Shown: in pieces, positions 43,103 through 53,366 of the stretch
Numbering within the stretch: position 1 is the stretch's first letter
Layout: every line of letters starts with the position of its first letter
Assembly: GCF_002078015.1 (NCBI RefSeq)
Contig: NZ_LWBP01000199.1
Span: 310,001 to 374,000, forward strand
Reading direction: 5' to 3'
DNA: 64,000 nt
Source of the DNA: Niastella populi
Lineage (GTDB): Bacteria > Bacteroidota > Bacteroidia > Chitinophagales > Chitinophagaceae
Notes under the pieces: model-generated
Databases searched by the model: none
Seen by the model: the letters and a program-made list of their open reading frames with translations, nothing else
Told to the model about the DNA's origin: nothing
Translations under genes and position numbers: made by a program

Positions 43103-43192
43103 CAGGTTTCAGGTACCAGGTTACAGGGAAAATACCCGTAATAAAATCCTATTATACACCCTGCAGCCTGTAACATATAACCTGAAACTGAT
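43103..43192. repeat. Inverted pair of 7-bp-period arrays (CAGGTTA / CCTGTAA)
   Basis: CAGG starts at 43103, 43110, 43117 and 43124 in exact 7-bp register. On the other side CCTG starts at 43160, 43167 and 43181, plus a degraded copy near 43188, again with period 7 and in the complementary sense. The element fills the gap between the hybrid kinase stop (43230) and the CheR start (43085). Confidence 0.7.
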
Positions 43193-43229
43193 AGTTTGTT
43201 TATTTTTAAAAACTATTTTTCGAAATGGT

Positions 43230-46200
43230 TTACCCATACAACCATACCCGCATCAGCGACAGCAACTGCTCAATATTCACCGGTTTTGAAATATAATCGC
43301 TCATACCGGCTTCGAGGCATTTTTCACGGTCGCCTTTCATCGCTTTTGCCGTTAGCGCAATGATAGGCAGCCTGTCGAACTGCTCCATTTTACGAATGGC
43401 CATGGTTGCTTCATAACCATCCATTTCGGGCATCATAACATCCATCAAAACGATCTCTATACCGCTGTGTTTGTTCAGCATCTCGATGGCTACCCTGCCG
43501 TTCTCGGCCACATAACACTTCATACCTTCCTCTTCGAGCACATTGGTAAGCGAATAAATATTGCGCATATCGTCATCGACGATCAGTACTTTTTTGCCTT
43601 TCAGGACCTCTTCGGCACGATGCAGTTTGCGAATGATCTGTTGCTTTTCCCGGGGCAGCTTCGATTCAACCCGGTGCAGGAACAGCGCCGTTTCATCGAG
43701 CAGTCTTTCTTTCGAATTGGATGTTTTCAGAACAACCGTATTGGCCAGCTTTTCGAGTTTCCGCGCTTCTTCCCTGCTCATGTCGCGGCCGGTATATACG
43801 ATGATGGGAATACGGTTCAGTTCATCGCTCTCTTTTATTTTTTCCATCAGCTCGAAACCGCTCATATCGGGCAGCCCGAGGTCGATGATGATACAATCGA
43901 ACTTTTCATCCTGCAACATATTATAGGCTTCATGCCCCGTGTAAGCGGCAAAGGATTTTATATCGCCATTGCCGATCAGTTCGCGAATGGCTTTGTTGTG
44001 CTGCGGGTTATCTTCCACCACCAGCAGTTTTTTCAGCTTGCGGTTCATGAAATCTTCTATGCGGTCGAATGCGCCCTGCACGGCCTCATGCGTTAACGGT
44101 TTCCTGATGAAATCAAATGCGCCCAGTTCAAGCCCTTCCTTGCGCCGGTCGTACCCCGATATGATCTGTACCGGTATATGCCGCAGATCCGGATCGTTCT
44201 TCATCAACCGTAATACTTCGGAACCATCCAGCACCGGCAGCTTCATATCGAGTATAATGGCGTCGGGCCGGTAGTACCGCGCCAGGCTAAGCCCTGTATT
44301 GCCCTGGTGGGCCATAATGCCCTTGTATCCTTTTTGCCGGGCAATATCAAGCAGGATCCGCGCAAACGATTCATCATCTTCTATGATGAGAATGGTTTTA
44401 TCCGTTTCCCTGATCTGATAACGGTCATCCTCCGCCTCTTTCTGCGGTGATGGCACATGTTCAGGTATCACAGCTTCCGCCTCTTTTACTATGGGTTTCC
44501 TGATCTCGATATTTTTTTCACCGCTGATAACCCCGGCCGCATCAAACTGCAGCGGCAGGTACAGGGTGAACGTACTGCCTTTCCCCTCGGCACTGGCCAA
44601 ATGAATTTCACCGCCCAGGGCGCCGGCCAGTTCGCGGCTTATCGATAAGCCCAAACCCGTACCGCCGAATTTGCGTTTGGTAGAACCGTCGGCCTGCTGG
44701 AACGCTTCAAAAATGATACCCTGCTTGCTTTCGGGGATACCGATACCCGTGTCGGAAACCGAGAACACCGCTACCTGTGGCAGCCGGCGTAATTTTTCAT
44801 TTCGAATAGATACATCAGGCGTTTGTACATCTATGGTAACTGTAATATTGCCATCGCGGTCGGTGAACTTGAACGCGTTCGACAACAGGTTGCGCAGGAT
44901 CTGCTCGAGCCGCTGCCGGTCGGTAAAGATGGGTGAAGGAAAATGTTCGTCATTGCAGTTTATCTGAAACCCGATATTCTTGCTGCGCGCTAATTCGGTA
45001 AATGTCTGGCTGAGGCCCTGGCAGATCTCATTTACCGGAACCGGCTCGATCTCGATCTCTATTTTACCGGCTTCCACTTTCGACAGGTCGAGTATTTCGT
45101 TGATGAGGTTCAACAGGTCGGTACCCGAGTTATGGATATTCGAAGCGAACTCTATATCTTTTTGCGTTAACGTCTGATTTTTGTTTTCAGTAAGCAACTG
45201 TGACAATATCAGGATACTGTTCAGCGGCGTGCGCAGTTCGTGGCTCATATTGGCCAGAAATTCCGATTTGTACTTGCTGGTAGCTTCCAGTTCTTTTGCC
45301 TTGCTCTCCACTTCTACTTTGGCCAGTTCCAGCTTCTCCTTTTGTTCTTCCAGCAGGTTCGCCTTTTCTTCCAGCTCTTCGTTGGTTTGCTGCAGTTCTT
45401 CCTGCTGCGCCCGCAACTCGGCCTCCGACTTTTCAAGCATCACCGTCTTTTCTGATAACTCTTCGTTGGTTTGTTTCAGTTCTTCCTGCTGCGCTTCCAG
45501 CTCCTCCGACTGGCGCTGGGTCTCTTCCAGCAATTCTTTCAGCCTGGCCCTTGACTGTGACGAATTAAAAGCTATACCAATACTTTCCGAAACGATCTTC
45601 ATAAGTTGAAGATCGAGGTCGGTAATTTCCCGTACCGACCCTACTTCAATTATACCTTTCACAGAACCATCATACATGAAAGGGTATATAAGAATATTTT
45701 TTGGGGTCGACTGGCCAAGGCCCGAGTTGACTTTTACATAATCTTCGGGAACGTTGGTAAATACGATCGGCTTTTTTTCGAGAGCGGCCTGCCCTACCAG
45801 TCCTTCACCCAGTTGAATAATACTGTTATTTATGCTCCGGTGTGAAAATGCATAACTGCTTATCAATTCAAGATGCTCGTTTTCGGCCAGGTAAATGGCG
45901 CCCACCTGTGCCTTCAGGTAAGGCGTAAGCATATTGACCACCTGCTGACCCAGTTCACGCACCGGTTTTTCGCCCCGCAAAATATCGTTCAGTTCACTGG
46001 CGCCTACCAGCATCCAGGTACGCTCGGCGTTTTCATTCGATAACTTTAGCAGGCTGTCTTTCATATTGGTAAGGGCTTTGCCCAATACGTCGGCTTCACT
46101 GCGAATAATGACAGCGGGAGTATAGTCGCCTTTTGCAATCGTTTCGGCCACACCGGTATATTCTTCAGAGGCGGCTATAAGTTTGTTGAAAGCATCAGCC

Positions 46201-47273
46201 AGATCGCCAATTTCATCTTTGGAGAATATCGGAACGGTTAGTTCTGTTTCACCACGTGTTATGCGTTCGGCAGCCGTTTGTATCACCCGCAGCGGATCAA
46301 CAATGGAACGGATAACAAGGAATAACAACACCGAAATAAAAACGATCACCAGTACTACGCTGATCACCGCCCAGCTCAACGCTTCACTGATAGCCGCCTG
46401 TTTATTCAACGCCAGCTGGCGGGTTTCGAAGGTTGACTGGTTCTCCAGTTTCTTCAACCCGTTCAGGTATTCGGTAACGTTCATTCGCCAGGTGTCTTTA
46501 GGCATGGTAGCTACCAAACCAGGATCTTTAAAAACCGAATCGATCAGCTTTTTGGTCAATGCAACAGCCGGGTTGTTAAGCAGGGTATTGAAAGCAGCCA
46601 GTTGCGCAGGCGGTGCATTTTTATAATAGCGGTCGATATTGTTTTCGAACTTTCCGCGCAGCCTCGCAAATTCGGCATGTTCCATATTACGAAATCCCTT
46701 ATCTACCAGTGCAAGATGCAGGTGCATCCTGATCTGGCCTAAATATCCTTTTGCGGTTAACAGGTACAGGTGCGTTTCTATCAGGTTCCTGATCTCGGGG
46801 TCACGTACATTACGATAAGTTATATTCGCATCATCCAGTAACATTATGCTCATGATGGCATATCTCCTGGCCAGCGTGTCAGTGTTCAATGTCAATTGAT
46901 TGATGCCGTTGCGTACATCGGGCAAAATGCCCAGTGAGGAGAGGTCTTTATTCTTTTTTTGTTCTGTCAGCAACTGTTTGAAGGCGGAAATGGCTTTATC
47001 GGTTTCAACCCGCTGCATCAGCATTTCGGCTTTTTCATCCTTACCGCCACTGCCGGCATAAGAGATTGAAAAGCCACGTTCTTCCATCAGGTTGTGAATG
47101 ACATCAGATATGCGTTCAATTTCAAACACATCATTATATACGCGGTGAATATTCCTTTTTTTGGCAAGTTTGTCCATTACATCTACGGCCAGAAAATACA
47201 CCAGGGCGGCCAGCGGGATGAGGGAGACAAGCAGTAATTTGTTCCTGATCGACAGGTTTCGGATATATTTCAT
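43230..47273 (-). CDS. Hybrid histidine kinase: NIT-HAMP-GAF-coiled coil-HisKA-HATPase-REC x3
   Basis: The 1347-residue membrane kinase has TM1 (about 12-32) and a periplasmic NIT-like helical sensor (about 45-285) with VIHNLMEERGFSISYAGSGG. TM2 (about 300-322), HAMP (to about 410) and GAF (about 425-570) follow. A heptad coiled coil spans about 578-668 with repeated QEEL/NEEL/SEEL units. HisKA carries His678 (ANMSHELRTPLNS), and the HATPase domain runs to about 912. Three receivers have Asp1009, Asp1131 and Asp1278. NIT domains in other bacteria sense nitrate/nitrite; the ligand here is unproven. The Glu-Glu pairs every seven residues resemble MCP methylation helices. It heads the CheR/CheB run. 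Confidence 0.92.
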   Translation of the reverse strand: MKYIRNLSIRNKLLLVSLIPLAALVYFLAVDVMDKLAKKRNIHRVYNDVFEIERISDVIHNLMEERGFSISYAGSGGKDEKAEMLMQRVETDKAISAFKQLLTEQKKNKDLSSLGILPDVRNGINQLTLNTDTLARRYAIMSIMLLDDANITYRNVRDPEIRNLIETHLYLLTAKGYLGQIRMHLHLALVDKGFRNMEHAEFARLRGKFENNIDRYYKNAPPAQLAAFNTLLNNPAVALTKKLIDSVFKDPGLVATMPKDTWRMNVTEYLNGLKKLENQSTFETRQLALNKQAAISEALSWAVISVVLVIVFISVLLFLVIRSIVDPLRVIQTAAERITRGETELTVPIFSKDEIGDLADAFNKLIAASEEYTGVAETIAKGDYTPAVIIRSEADVLGKALTNMKDSLLKLSNENAERTWMLVGASELNDILRGEKPVRELGQQVVNMLTPYLKAQVGAIYLAENEHLELISSYAFSHRSINNSIIQLGEGLVGQAALEKKPIVFTNVPEDYVKVNSGLGQSTPKNILIYPFMYDGSVKGIIEVGSVREITDLDLQLMKIVSESIGIAFNSSQSRARLKELLEETQRQSEELEAQQEELKQTNEELSEKTVMLEKSEAELRAQQEELQQTNEELEEKANLLEEQKEKLELAKVEVESKAKELEATSKYKSEFLANMSHELRTPLNSILILSQLLTENKNQTLTQKDIEFASNIHNSGTDLLNLINEILDLSKVEAGKIEIEIEPVPVNEICQGLSQTFTELARSKNIGFQINCNDEHFPSPIFTDRQRLEQILRNLLSNAFKFTDRDGNITVTIDVQTPDVSIRNEKLRRLPQVAVFSVSDTGIGIPESKQGIIFEAFQQADGSTKRKFGGTGLGLSISRELAGALGGEIHLASAEGKGSTFTLYLPLQFDAAGVISGEKNIEIRKPIVKEAEAVIPEHVPSPQKEAEDDRYQIRETDKTILIIEDDESFARILLDIARQKGYKGIMAHQGNTGLSLARYYRPDAIILDMKLPVLDGSEVLRLMKNDPDLRHIPVQIISGYDRRKEGLELGAFDFIRKPLTHEAVQGAFDRIEDFMNRKLKKLLVVEDNPQHNKAIRELIGNGDIKSFAAYTGHEAYNMLQDEKFDCIIIDLGLPDMSGFELMEKIKESDELNRIPIIVYTGRDMSREEARKLEKLANTVVLKTSNSKERLLDETALFLHRVESKLPREKQQIIRKLHRAEEVLKGKKVLIVDDDMRNIYSLTNVLEEEGMKCYVAENGRVAIEMLNKHSGIEIVLMDVMMPEMDGYEATMAIRKMEQFDRLPIIALTAKAMKGDREKCLEAGMSDYISKPVNIEQLLSLMRVWLYG

Positions 47274-49059
47274 AGCAATAAGCGATTATGCAGTATTACA
47301 CCCGTAATTACTGCAAGTATATAAATTTGCTACTACAGACCTTTAACCTGTTCAATTTTAAGCCGGTAATTCCTTGCTCTACCAGCCTGGCCCTTTTTCT
47401 ATCAGGAATCTTAAAAACCGGTTGTATTTTATCAGAAGCTTCAAACGAATTTGTCCTGTAACATGTTGGACTGGTTGAAATTACGAAAATTATATGAACT
47501 TAATGAATTATTAATTAACTGATTGGCATCAGTTTAGGCTCAACGCCAACCCTTTAACGCAGCAGGCCGGTCTGCCTTGCATAAAACTTTCCGGTTTTTT
47601 GGCTATGCCGATCCGGTTTTTGAAATACCTGGTCAGGTTTTCACTATGCTTACCCGGTTTTTGAAAGGGCTGGCCGGGTATTCGACTTTACCGGTTAGTT
47701 TTTGACCTCACCAACTCAAATTCTGACCTTTCCTGCTCATTCTGTCATCGCTTCAATCGGTTTTCTGCCTGCAACCATTTGTTTTTTGACTTCACCAACT
47801 CAGTTTAACCCGCCCCTCATCAGGGTGAGGTGAAAAATTGGTCACTGGCTCCCAAGCCCCTGGCGAATAAACCCTTTTCCTCCATCAGTTGCTACATTGT
47901 ACCGGCCGGTTGCGCCCTTTACCCGGTTGGAGATGGCTTATACTTTTTTGGAAATGTCAAAAACCGGCCCGTTGCTTCAATAAACCGGTTGGGTATCGCC
48001 TCAACCCGGTTGAAGAAGGCTTGTCACTGACCGGTAAAGGCTGTTAACTGATTTTTATACTTCTGTCACCTGTGAGGTAAAGCCTCCATTTTTTTTGGGA
48101 ATGCATGTTACTTATTGGTGTCGGGTAACAACCTTACGGGGGGAGGCATTGAATCGATTGGCGGAAGCATTAAAACCGACAGGCGGAAGCTTTCACCCCA
48201 TTGGAAACAGCTTCTCTTTATTGGCGATGTCAAAAATTTACTTAGCCGTGTGAAAACCCGGCCGGTGATACCCAACACCCGGTTGGCGCGCACCACCATC
48301 TTACCGGCGAAGGATTCTACATGCCGGGAAACAGCTTCTTTTTTTTGAGTAATATTATCAGGTATAAAATACCGTTAGTAAAGATCACAAGCCGTGGATG
48401 TACGCAACGAATTATAGGAATTGTTACAACAGGGGATTACGAACAGCGATAAGGTAATAGTACCGGCCGCCCGCAGTCGAAGGTACCACCATAAAGAAAA
48501 AGGCACCCCGCGGTTGCGGGATGCCTCTCTTTTTCAACATAATCCTAAAATCTAAATCTGTTCTATGATTCGTCTTCCAACATATTAACGTTAATTCTAT
48601 TACTGGTCGTATTTAAATTATTATCATTTTTTTTTCAACCCTGAAAGAAAAGCGAACGGCCCGGTAAAAAGTGCAGTAATGGTGGTAAAAAAAGTCTGAA
48701 AACAAAACCGCCCCCGTATTTACCCCAACGGTTTGCAACCAGGCGGTTTGTTTTCAGAACAATGTGATCCTTAGTTTTCCTGTTCCTCCCAATAAAACGT
48801 ATGGGACTACCCGTATACAATTTTGCCAGGTTGCCGGCGGGCCTCATACATCAATGAAGAGCCAACACCTGAATTATTTAACACTCGTGTATTTCTCTGT
48901 TGTTTCTACGAATATTACCTGCAGGCATAAACCGGCAGCTATCTTATGGATGGTGAAATTAACAGTCAAATTTTATACGGGGGGTATGTGAACGTATAAT
49001 TGAGGGTATCAAAATGTTTCCCGGTGCAACTAATTTGTCTACTGAAACAGTATATTTTG
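47274..49059. other. 1.8-kb gene-free region with degenerate CCGGTT repeats
   Basis: No gene-like frame is present. From about 47560 to 48340 the motif CCGGTT/CCGGTTTTTG/CCCGGTTG recurs roughly every 20-60 bp (for example 47591, 47612, 47654, 47691, 47931, 47995, 48279). TTTTTGACCTCACCAACTCA (47699-47718) is repeated at 47783-47802 with one change. GTCAAAAAC occurs as the opposite-strand form. Short frames at 47830 and 48115 only translate the repeat. A strong terminator-like hairpin sits at 48501-48534 with no gene before it. It could be a decayed gene, a repeat field or an RNA locus. Confidence 0.6.
48491..48534. terminator. Strong bidirectional terminator-like hairpin without an adjacent gene
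   Basis: AGGCA-C-CCCGC (48501-48511), loop GGTT, and GCGGG-A-TGCCT (48516-48526) pair with a single C/A mismatch. CTCTTTTT follows on the plus strand and TTTTTCTTTAT on the minus strand. The nearest stop codon is 530 bp away (HTCS gene, minus strand), so either that transcript has a long 3' UTR or another transcript ends here. Confidence 0.7.
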
Positions 49060-52000
49060 TCAACTGACACCCTTTTTGATCTCAGACTGGTAGGCAGATG
49101 GTAATTTTCCGTATTCGGTTTTGAAATACCTCGAGAAATATTTTGGATTATTGAAGCCGGTTTCATACGCAACTTCCGCCACGGTCATATTCGTTTTTTC
49201 CAACAATTGCGCCGCCCGTTGTAAACGCAGCGTTCGTATAAATTCGATGGGGGTTTTTCCGGTAAGTACAAACAGGCGTTTGTAAACAGCCGCACGGCTT
49301 AACAGTAAAGCGCGGCTTAATTCCTCTACCGAAAAATCGGAATTGCCTATATTTTTCTCAACGATCGCCAATGCATCCTGTACAAATTTCTCATTGGGGT
49401 TCTCCACCGGCACATCGGTTGTTTTTACCGCTACCTGTTTTGTGAAGGCCTGTTTAAATGATTGTTGCTGGCGCAACAGGTTTTTTATTTTGCTTACGAG
49501 GATCTCAAAATTGAATGGTTTGGTCATGTAATCTGCCGCGCCGGTTTCCAGTCCCTGCAATTGTTGTTCTTCACAGGTAAGGGCGGTCAACAAAATCACG
49601 GGAATGTGTTTGGTGCGGGGGTCCTGTTTTATCTTCCCGCACAATTCAATACCATTCATTGCCGGCATACTGATATCGCTTACGATAATGTCAGGATGTA
49701 CCGACAGGGTTTTCTGCCAGCCTTCCCGCCCATTCACAGCTTCGGCAATATTGAAATACTCCCGCAGGTTATCTTTCAGGTAAAACAAAAAGTCTTCATT
49801 GTCTTCAACCAGCAGCACGGTATGTTCTTTTTTACCCGAAGCTGCCTGAATAGTCATATCGGTAACGTTTTCAGCTGTTGTTGCGATAGCGCCGTTTACG
49901 GCAGGTGCAACAACAACCGTTTTCACTTCTTTAACCGGCAATACAACGGTAAAAACCGATCCCTTAAATTCTTCGCTCTCCACGCTGATAGCGCCGCCCA
50001 TAAGGTTTACAAACTCCCTGGTAATGGCAAGGCCGATGCCGCTTCCCTGGTTTACCATGGTGCCCGGCACATCATGTTGAAAGAAGCGCTCAAATATTTT
50101 CTCATGCCGGCTGGCCGGTATACCAATGCCGGAGTCTTTTATGGTTATTGCAAGCGAAGCAGTTTCACCATTGCCAACCATATTTACCTCAACCGACACA
50201 GTGCCGTTTTCCGGCGTAAATTTAAATGCATTGGAAAGCAGGTTGAAAATTATGCGCTCGAGTTTATCATGGTCGAAATGCGTATACAGGTTTTTCAATG
50301 AAGCGGAATAGGAAAACCTGATCTGTTTTTTCTCTGCTATATCGGTAAACGAACCGGCTGTTTCTTCAATGAATTGCGCCATATCGCCGGCTGTCGTATG
50401 CAGTTTCAGTTCATGCACTTCCATACGGCGAAAATCGAGCAGTTGATTTACCAGGTTCAATAACCGCCGCGCATTGCGATGAATGAGTTGGTATTGCGCA
50501 TGACGGGCGGGTTCCCCGTCCGTTCTTATCATTCGCTCAAGCGGTGTCAGGATCAATGAAAGCGGCGTACGAAACTCATGGCTCACATTGGTAAAGAACC
50601 GGGTCTTCATCTGGTCCAGTTCGCGTATACGGCTGGCTTCCTTTCGCTCCTGCTCCAATGCAAAACGCATTTTTGTCTGCTGTATCACTACCCGCCGGGC
50701 AAAGAAAAGGACAGCGACTGCCGCCAGTATATATAACAGGTATGCGAGGGGCGTTTGCCAGAACGGGGCCAGCACAACAATATTCACTGCTACCGCCTGC
50801 TCATTCCAAACTCCCTGATCGTTCGAGGCCTTTACATACAAAGTGTATTTGCCCGGATCGAGATTGGTGTACGTCGCTTTGCGTTCACGGCCATCGGTAT
50901 ACAACCAGTTATTGTTAAAGCCCTGCAACCGGTAAGCGTATTTGTTCTTTTGCGTATTGATATAACCCAGGGCGGCAAACTCGATGGAAAAAATGTTTTC
51001 ATCATAGCGCAGGTTGATGGTTTCGGTTTCTGCAATAGCTTTTTGCAGAATGACCTGGCTCCTAATTTTATCGCCCGGCGCTATATGCCGGTTAAATACC
51101 TGTAACCCGGTAAATACCACCTTCGGCGCCCGGGTGCTATATTTTAAATTCGCGGGGTTGAACAGGTTAAACCCGTTGGGCCCGCCAAATACCAGTTCGC
51201 CGTTCCTGGTTTTTAAAGCGGCGTTTTCATTGAACTCTTTTCCCTGCAGGCCATCGGCGCGGTCGTAGTTGATGCAGCTTATACCCGGCTGCGAACGGTC
51301 GCCGATACAGCTTATGCGGCTGATGCCATTGGGAGTGCTCACCCACAGATCATGTGCATTGTCCTCTACGATATTCAGGATGGTATTATCGGGCAAACCG
51401 TCCTCTTTCCTGAATACCCTGAAGGTATTTTTTTGCGGGTTGTACAGGTTCAGTCCATCGCGCGTGCCCACCCACATGCGGCCGCCGCTGTCTTTGAATA
51501 TACTGATAATATTGTCGTTGCTCAGTTTTGTTTCGCGGCCCAGCATTTGGGTAAAAACACCGGTTTTCCTGTTTAGCACATCGATACCATAACTGGTGCC
51601 CACCCATAAATTTCCCTGGCTGTCCTCTGCAATGTCAGAAACATACCCCATATGCACCGAACCGGGCGCCATTGGTTTATAATGAATAAAGCGGTTGTTG
51701 GCCCGGTCGTATTTCTCGAGGCCCGACTCCAGCGTTCCGATCCAGAGATCATTGTTATGGTCTTCATAAATTTCCCAAATGCGGTTATCAGATACGCTGT
51801 TGCTGTCTTTGTCGTTATGGCGATGATGGGTAAACGTTTTTCCGTCGTAACTATCGAGCCCGCCAAAAAAAGTGCCTATCCATAATACATTGGCATGGTC
51901 GATGAGCAGGCTTACGATTACATCATTGGAAAGACTGTTGTCGTTGGCGGCATTATGCCGGTATTGTTTGAAGGTATTGTTCCGGCGGTCGAAATAAATA

Positions 52001-53184
52001 AGCCCGCCCCCGTTGGTGCCGATCCACAGGTTGCCTTTGGCATCTTCTACAAAGCGGTTCACATCGTTGTAGGGCAAACTGGCGCCGGCGGTTGCATCGT
52101 GCCGGTATAAAGGGAATTGAATAATACTTTCGTGATAATAGTTAATGCCCTGTTTAAATGTTCCTATCCAAAGGATCCCCAGGTCATCTTTATACAGGTC
52201 GGTGAGGCTGTTCATGGAAAGGCTGCCGCTATTACCGGGTTCATTCAACAGCACCTGTACGCTCATGTTCCTTTTATTGAGAATATTGAGCCCGCCATGA
52301 TCGGTTGCTATCCATAAAAGCCCTTTGTTGCCCTCAGCCACATCTAAAATGATATTGCTGCTGAGAACGGCGGTGCCTTCATTGCTGGCAACCTGCTGTA
52401 TCGTATTGCCGGCGGGGTTATGCCGGTAAATTCCATTTACAATACCGCTGCCAAAGATCCATTGATCGTTCTGCGAATCGATAAACAACCGGTAATTGAA
52501 TTTACCGCTGCCCTGTTTTTGCTGCAGCAGTTTACTTTGGCCGATCGCTTTTTTGGTTCCGCCGTCATATTGCTCAATAAGCCCATTGCAATAAACAACC
52601 CAGATGTTATTTTTAGAATCGGTTCTTACATCGGCAATTACATTTACCTCGCGGGTAGTGTTGTTGATAATGGATAGTACCGGTCTGTTCTCTTCGAAAT
52701 AGTAAATACCCAGATCGCGGTAAACGAATAAATACCCTTTGTGAAAAGGAACGATATCGGTTAACCCGTAGCCGGGCAATCCATGTCTTTGCAAATATTT
52801 GTCAACGGCCCGGTCAAATTTCTCCGTTGCGGGATCGTAGATATTAAAACCAACTCTCGTTTCAATCCACAAATTGTTATAGGGGCCGGCTATGATCTTT
52901 GAAATAAAATCATCGATAAGAGAGGTAGTATCCTGAATGGAGTGCCGGAAAGACTTAAAAGTGTAGCCATCGAAACGATTCAATCCGCTCATGGTGCCAA
53001 ACCACATGAACCCTTTTGAGTCTTTGTAAATGCAATTTATCTGGTTATTGGAAAGTCCCTGGTTGAAATCGAGGTGAGCAAAATGATAGGGAGTTGGCTG
53101 TTGGGCCTGCAACAAAACGGCAAAAACGATACATACAGGCAGTACAACCAATTTTCTGGCAACAGATTTAAGGAACAGCAGCAT
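49060..53184 (-). CDS. Hybrid two-component system regulator (HTCS): propeller-Y_Y_Y-HK-REC-AraC
   Basis: The 1374-residue one-chain system has a signal peptide (to about 28) and two seven-bladed Reg_prop propellers (about 35-690, with repeats of the type NLWIGTxxGGL). A Y_Y_Y domain (about 720-803) precedes the TM (about 813-831). HisKA carries His869 (TNVSHEFRTPLSL), and HATPase spans about 965-1085. The receiver (about 1121-1235) has Asp1170, and the AraC/HTH_18 domain is at about 1275-1370 (VAYETGFNNPKYFSRYFK). HTCS proteins bind glycan fragments in the periplasm and activate neighbouring polysaccharide loci. No such locus adjoins it here, so its target lies outside the window or is one of the SusC/D sets. 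Confidence 0.95.
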   Translation of the reverse strand: MLLFLKSVARKLVVLPVCIVFAVLLQAQQPTPYHFAHLDFNQGLSNNQINCIYKDSKGFMWFGTMSGLNRFDGYTFKSFRHSIQDTTSLIDDFISKIIAGPYNNLWIETRVGFNIYDPATEKFDRAVDKYLQRHGLPGYGLTDIVPFHKGYLFVYRDLGIYYFEENRPVLSIINNTTREVNVIADVRTDSKNNIWVVYCNGLIEQYDGGTKKAIGQSKLLQQKQGSGKFNYRLFIDSQNDQWIFGSGIVNGIYRHNPAGNTIQQVASNEGTAVLSSNIILDVAEGNKGLLWIATDHGGLNILNKRNMSVQVLLNEPGNSGSLSMNSLTDLYKDDLGILWIGTFKQGINYYHESIIQFPLYRHDATAGASLPYNDVNRFVEDAKGNLWIGTNGGGLIYFDRRNNTFKQYRHNAANDNSLSNDVIVSLLIDHANVLWIGTFFGGLDSYDGKTFTHHRHNDKDSNSVSDNRIWEIYEDHNNDLWIGTLESGLEKYDRANNRFIHYKPMAPGSVHMGYVSDIAEDSQGNLWVGTSYGIDVLNRKTGVFTQMLGRETKLSNDNIISIFKDSGGRMWVGTRDGLNLYNPQKNTFRVFRKEDGLPDNTILNIVEDNAHDLWVSTPNGISRISCIGDRSQPGISCINYDRADGLQGKEFNENAALKTRNGELVFGGPNGFNLFNPANLKYSTRAPKVVFTGLQVFNRHIAPGDKIRSQVILQKAIAETETINLRYDENIFSIEFAALGYINTQKNKYAYRLQGFNNNWLYTDGRERKATYTNLDPGKYTLYVKASNDQGVWNEQAVAVNIVVLAPFWQTPLAYLLYILAAVAVLFFARRVVIQQTKMRFALEQERKEASRIRELDQMKTRFFTNVSHEFRTPLSLILTPLERMIRTDGEPARHAQYQLIHRNARRLLNLVNQLLDFRRMEVHELKLHTTAGDMAQFIEETAGSFTDIAEKKQIRFSYSASLKNLYTHFDHDKLERIIFNLLSNAFKFTPENGTVSVEVNMVGNGETASLAITIKDSGIGIPASRHEKIFERFFQHDVPGTMVNQGSGIGLAITREFVNLMGGAISVESEEFKGSVFTVVLPVKEVKTVVVAPAVNGAIATTAENVTDMTIQAASGKKEHTVLLVEDNEDFLFYLKDNLREYFNIAEAVNGREGWQKTLSVHPDIIVSDISMPAMNGIELCGKIKQDPRTKHIPVILLTALTCEEQQLQGLETGAADYMTKPFNFEILVSKIKNLLRQQQSFKQAFTKQVAVKTTDVPVENPNEKFVQDALAIVEKNIGNSDFSVEELSRALLLSRAAVYKRLFVLTGKTPIEFIRTLRLQRAAQLLEKTNMTVAEVAYETGFNNPKYFSRYFKTEYGKLPSAYQSEIKKGVS

Positions 53185-53219
53185 AGGAATGGCAAGTATA
53201 ATAAAAGAACCCCGGCATT

Positions 53220-53245
53220 AAAAACTTTTATAAAGTTAAGTTTTT
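53220..53245. other. AT-rich hairpin upstream of the HTCS gene
   Basis: AAAAACTT (53220-53227) and AAGTTTTT (53238-53245) form an 8-bp stem. It lies 36 bp upstream of the HTCS start. On the minus strand a TATACTTG box follows it, only 8 nt before the ATG, so it may be an operator or promoter-proximal structure. Evidence is slight. Confidence 0.3.
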
Positions 53246-53366
53246 ATTCACCATCACAATAAAAAACAAAACGTCATCCGCATAGGGGTGAAAGCCGTTG
53301 CCAACTCCCTTAAATAAAGGTTTATAATACATTTTTGACTGCTGCGGGCCGTTTCAGGCTTTTTAT

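Noticed and set aside
45181-45609. 142-codon plus-strand Ser/Cys-rich frame within the hybrid kinase gene
   Set aside because: It is the antisense shadow of the Glu/Gln/Leu heptad coiled coil, which reads as Ser/Phe/Cys-rich on the other strand. The same applies to 57635-58012.
47830-48348. Plus-strand frames of 66 and 77 codons in the gene-free region
   Set aside because: They translate the degenerate CCGGTT repeats (RPVASINRLG and RPVIPNTRLA), so their openness follows from the repeat and not from coding.
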